Assembly (NCBI GenBank): GCA_910578765.1
Contig: CAJTRW010000009.1
Span: 1-8,950, forward strand
Source: an uncultured Christensenella sp.
GTDB taxonomy: Bacteria > Bacillota > Clostridia > Christensenellales > Borkfalkiaceae
Direction of reading: 5' to 3'
DNA: 8,950 nt
In this document: piece after piece, positions 6,606 to 8,950 of the stretch
Layout of the letters: each line of letters starts with the position of its first letter
How positions within the stretch are numbered: the stretch's first letter is position 1
Notes under the pieces: model-generated
What the model saw: only the letters and a program-made list of their open reading frames with translations
Told to the model about the DNA's origin: nothing
Databases searched by the model: none
Made by a program: the position numbers and the translations under genes

Positions 6606-6610
6606 AAATT

Positions 6611-8110
6611 ATGAAATCAAAGAAGATTGTTGCTCTGGTTATGTCAGCGGCAATGGTAGTCGGCGCGGCGTCAATGTTTGCGGCGTGCAAACCCGAAGAA
6701 GACGGTCCCGGCGGTACTACCGGTCCTGAATTCCAAGTAGACAACGAAGTATACCACTGTGCCGGATCCAGCAAGGGTCCCGAAGGCTCTCTGTATGAAC
6801 AGGGCTGGAACGAAAAGGCTGAAGGCGCGACAGAAAAGGTTACTTTTGTCAAGGACGCCGCAGTCACCAATGAAAACGTATTCAAACTCGAAATGAAGCT
6901 GTATGCAGGCGACGAATTCAAAATCGTCAAAGCAACCACAGGCTGGACCTGGGAACTTACTACCGCGGCGTTTGTAGACGCGCAGGAAGACGCCACTTAT
7001 AACTGGGTTGTTAAAAACGACGACGACCAGATAGTTTTCAGAAGCGTAAGCAGCTCTAACAGCAACATTACCTTAAACGAAGGTATGGACGGTATTTACG
7101 AGTTCACTCTTAAAACCAATCCCGCAGCGACAGAGCATGCGGACCAATACAAAATTTCTTACAAACTTGTTCAAAAAATCGACAAACTCAGGATTCCTTA
7201 CAATATGGAAGTTTGGGGCGATCTGAACGGTTTCGGCTTCGGTTCGAACAAGATTGCAATGACCAATAAGGACGGCATCTGGTCGACCGTAATCGACATC
7301 ACCGAAAAAGACCTTGTAAGAAAAGAAGATGGTACTAAGATTACTACCGATGAAGAATACACCGGCACGAAGTACTCGGCGGTTTACGTATCCAACGTTG
7401 GCGACGGCGAAACCGACGCAGACGTCAAAGTATTCGTTGACGCAAACGCTAAGAAAGCTACCGTAAGGGTTGACGGCGAAGACGTTGAAGCTAACCTTCT
7501 TACCGCAGGCAAGTGGAACGTAACCTTCGACCAGAATACCAAGACAGTTACGTTTGCTGCAATCAAAGACGACTGGAACATCGTTGCAGGCGCAAAAGAA
7601 GTAAAACTCGAAGCTCAGACAAACGGCACATGGGTTGGTACTATCGAACTTACCGAAGCTGCTACGGGCGTTAAACTTGTAAACAAGGGCGGCGAAGACG
7701 CAGATGTTACAATCGGCGATCTTGCGGCTGGTACCTGGCTTGTTCAGTACAATCCCGAAACAGGTAAAGTAAGATACGATACAAACAGCAACTACTATAT
7801 TGCCGGCAGCATAAACGGCTGGGGCGACGCTCCCAAGGCTGAAGATCCGCTTAAACTTACCGAATCGGATACCGCGGGCATTTGGGAAATAACCGTTGAC
7901 TGGAGCGCTGAAACCGAAAATATTCTGTTCAAGGTTGTCAGGGGTAACTTTGTTGCAGGCGCTATCGACTGGTACGGTCACTGGCAGGACGGTCAGGGTA
8001 CAACCGGCGATAACGACGGCGATAACTTTAAACTTGCTCCGGGTAAGTATCATATAACTATTGATACTAACAATTACGGCAAGATCGGATATGAATTGAT
8101 TACCGAGTAA
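6611..8110 (+). CDS. Multi-module surface lipoprotein, probable alpha-glucan-binding protein
   Basis: A 499-residue exported lipoprotein: a basic then hydrophobic signal with lipobox FAAC (lipidated C26), followed by an acidic linker rich in Gly, Pro and Glu. No catalytic motif is visible. The mature part is a string of beta-rich modules. Three similar ends are L297-F315 (LTAGKWNVTFDQNTKTVTF), L371-Y389 (LAAGTWLVQYNPETGKVRY) and L475-Y494 (LAPGKYHITI then GKIGY). A likely fourth, more divergent one is near G161-N170 (GIYEFTLKTN). Module openings are also alike: EVWGDLNGFG (200-209), NIVAG (323-327) and YYIAGSINGWGD (395-406), each followed by a G-x-W strand. This layout recalls SusE/SusF-type or other starch-binding beta-sandwich modules. 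Being directly behind the pullulanase with no promoter or terminator visible between them suggests one operon and a starch-holding role. Binding is inferred, not shown. Confidence 0.75.
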   Translation: MKSKKIVALVMSAAMVVGAASMFAACKPEEDGPGGTTGPEFQVDNEVYHCAGSSKGPEGSLYEQGWNEKAEGATEKVTFVKDAAVTNENVFKLEMKLYAGDEFKIVKATTGWTWELTTAAFVDAQEDATYNWVVKNDDDQIVFRSVSSSNSNITLNEGMDGIYEFTLKTNPAATEHADQYKISYKLVQKIDKLRIPYNMEVWGDLNGFGFGSNKIAMTNKDGIWSTVIDITEKDLVRKEDGTKITTDEEYTGTKYSAVYVSNVGDGETDADVKVFVDANAKKATVRVDGEDVEANLLTAGKWNVTFDQNTKTVTFAAIKDDWNIVAGAKEVKLEAQTNGTWVGTIELTEAATGVKLVNKGGEDADVTIGDLAAGTWLVQYNPETGKVRYDTNSNYYIAGSINGWGDAPKAEDPLKLTESDTAGIWEITVDWSAETENILFKVVRGNFVAGAIDWYGHWQDGQGTTGDNDGDNFKLAPGKYHITIDTNNYGKIGYELITE

Positions 8111-8137
8111 TCGGCTCAGACCCTGAAACAAAATATT

Positions 8138-8163
8138 TCGGCGCGGAAATTTTTCCGCGCCGA
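8138..8163 (+). terminator. Hairpin closing the pullulanase operon
   Basis: An 11-bp perfect stem (TCGGCGCGGAA, 8138-8148, with TTCCGCGCCGA, 8153-8163) closes around a 4-base loop, 27 bases after the lipoprotein stop. The stem is very stable but is followed by TAATATTG, not a U tract, so it may be a weak or factor-assisted terminator, or an mRNA-stabilising 3' hairpin. Confidence 0.65.
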
Positions 8164-8169
8164 TAATAT

Positions 8170-8197
8170 TGTAGGGGCGCTTTGCCGCCCCGCGCCG
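8170..8197. repeat. Short GGGGCG hairpin, probable remnant of an intergenic repeat
   Basis: TTGTAGGGGCG is followed by CGCCCC, forming a 6-bp stem (8174-8179 with 8186-8191) around CTTTGC. From memory, TTGTAGGGGCG...CGCCCC is a dispersed short repeat in many bacterial genomes. It sits between the operon-closing hairpin and the HAD gene. Confidence 0.4.
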
Positions 8198-8226
8198 TGA
8201 CGGCAGGTATTTAACGGTTTTTATTT

Positions 8227-8898
8227 ATGAAGAATTTTGTTTTTGATTTATACGGCACTCTTGTAGACATACATACCGACGAAAAAAATCCCGAATTCAG
8301 AAAGCGCGTTGAAAAACACTTTAACCGCGCCGATTTCTGGGAACGGTATACTTCGCTGTGCAAATCGCTGGAAACGGGCGACGAATACTGCGAAATTGAC
8401 CTTTTTAAAGTTTTTTTACAACTGTTCCCGTCCGACGCGGCAGGCGCGGCAAGGTATTTCCGCGGGAAGTCCCGCCTGAACTTTAAGGCGTACCGCGGCG
8501 TACGCAGGCTTTTAAAATCGCTGAAAGACAGGGGCGCAAAACTTTACATTTTGTCCAACGCGCAGGCGTGTTTTACGCGCGGCGAGCTTGAAAAACTGAA
8601 ATTCCTGCGCTACTTCGACGGGATAGAGCTGTCTTCCGACTTCGGCAGGAAAAAGCCGTGCAGGCAGTTTTTCGAGTACGCGGTTGAAAAATACTCGATG
8701 GATAAAAGCGAAACCGTATATATCGGTAACGACTTCCGCGCCGACGTTCTCGGCGCAAAGAGTGCGGGGCTTGGCACGGCGTATATAAAAAGCAACCGTT
8801 CGCCCGCGGGCGACAGTCTTGAATTGGCGCAAAATACCGCGGACTTTGCAACCGATAACTTTAAACAACTTTCGGAATATTTGCTTTCATTGGTATAA
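8227..8898 (+). CDS. HAD-superfamily hydrolase, substrate unknown
   Basis: A 223-residue cytoplasmic protein with all four HAD motifs. Motif I is FDLYGTLVD (6-14) with nucleophile D7, motif II is S110 in LSNA, motif III is K142/K143 in GRKKP, and motif IV is GNDFRAD (167-173) with D169 and D173 for magnesium. Residues about 15-85 form a helical cap of type C1. The usual second aspartate of motif I (DxD) is tyrosine Y9, as in haloacid dehalogenases and many clostridial HAD proteins; in phosphatases that aspartate is the general acid/base. Without it, phosphatase activity is less certain and the substrate cannot be told. The start is set by motif I near the N-terminus, but no Shine-Dalgarno sequence lies in range of ATG 8227. 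The gene follows a hairpin and a repeat remnant, so it is probably a separate transcription unit, though I see no clear promoter. Confidence 0.88.
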   Translation: MKNFVFDLYGTLVDIHTDEKNPEFRKRVEKHFNRADFWERYTSLCKSLETGDEYCEIDLFKVFLQLFPSDAAGAARYFRGKSRLNFKAYRGVRRLLKSLKDRGAKLYILSNAQACFTRGELEKLKFLRYFDGIELSSDFGRKKPCRQFFEYAVEKYSMDKSETVYIGNDFRADVLGAKSAGLGTAYIKSNRSPAGDSLELAQNTADFATDNFKQLSEYLLSLV

Positions 8899-8904
8899 AA
8901 AATT

Positions 8905-8949
8905 TTTAAAATGAAAAATTGCGATATATCAAATCTTTAAAATGAAAAA
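8905..8949. repeat. Perfect 14-bp direct repeat at the window end
   Basis: TTTAAAATGAAAAA occurs at 8905-8918 and again at 8936-8949, 31 bases apart, in AT-rich DNA just after the HAD stop. The second copy contains an ATG followed by AAA AAC that could begin the next gene; the first opens a nine-codon frame ending at TAA 8938-8940. Two copies alone do not make an array, and the window stops here. Confidence 0.5.
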
Positions 8950-8950
8950 C

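Noticed and set aside
6542..6610. Terminator or new promoter between pullulanase and lipoprotein
   Set aside because: Only a 3-bp CCC-GAAA-GGG hairpin (6558-6567) and AT-rich DNA are present; no -35/-10 pair at correct spacing, so co-transcription is the simpler reading.
7073..8131. Long open frame on the minus strand opposite the modular lipoprotein
   Set aside because: It has no ribosome binding site or recognisable domain and is explained by the codon use of the plus-strand gene, which has a signal peptide, ribosome binding site and repeated modules.
8905..8949. Start of a CRISPR array
   Set aside because: Only two 14-bp AT-rich copies are visible, shorter than a typical CRISPR repeat, with a 17-base gap and no cas gene nearby.

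Overview
The window looks like part of a chromosome of an anaerobic, low-to-middle GC Gram-positive bacterium of the class Clostridia, probably an uncultured gut lineage (inference). Reasons: a rubrerythrin with a possible PerR-type site, an NAD operon carrying its own NiaR (3H-domain) repressor, consensus sigma-A promoters, strong GGAGG ribosome binding sites, and two lipoproteins with Gram-positive-style lipoboxes. The hairpin-rich intergenic repeat at the left edge is of a kind I recall from many Clostridia genomes. I cannot name a genus.

Layout. 1-113: composite hairpin repeat ending in a terminator-like stem. 114-290: gene-free and unexplained. 325-867 (minus): rubrerythrin, with its own terminator (292-316) and a promoter facing left. 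987-3632 (plus): nadB, nadC and niaR, tightly overlapped, read from a promoter so close to the nadB ATG that the mRNA may be leaderless, and closed by a strong terminator (3648-3676). 3744-8163 (plus): a starch unit made of a consensus promoter, a 901-residue lipoprotein type I pullulanase and a 499-residue lipoprotein built of repeated beta-sandwich-like modules, closed by a hairpin. 8170-8197: a short GGGGCG hairpin that looks like a repeat remnant. 8227-8898 (plus): a HAD-family hydrolase. 8899-8950: AT-rich DNA with a perfect 14-bp direct repeat, cut by the window end.

How the genes work together. NadB and NadC carry out the first and last steps of de novo conversion of aspartate to nicotinate mononucleotide. 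NiaR is the nicotinic-acid-responsive repressor that would shut the operon when niacin is available. NadA, the step between them, is not in the window. The pullulanase should cut alpha-1,6 branches of starch, glycogen or pullulan at the cell surface. The lipoprotein behind it is best read as a surface alpha-glucan-binding protein, so the pair resembles a Gram-positive counterpart of the enzyme-plus-binding-lipoprotein logic of Bacteroidetes Sus systems. Rubrerythrin is a separate oxidative-stress gene.

Most of the window is recognisable biology. The parts most worth a second look are the multi-module lipoprotein, the paired TTTCGAAA palindromes around the pullulanase -10, the apparently leaderless nadB, and the unexplained stretch 114-290.
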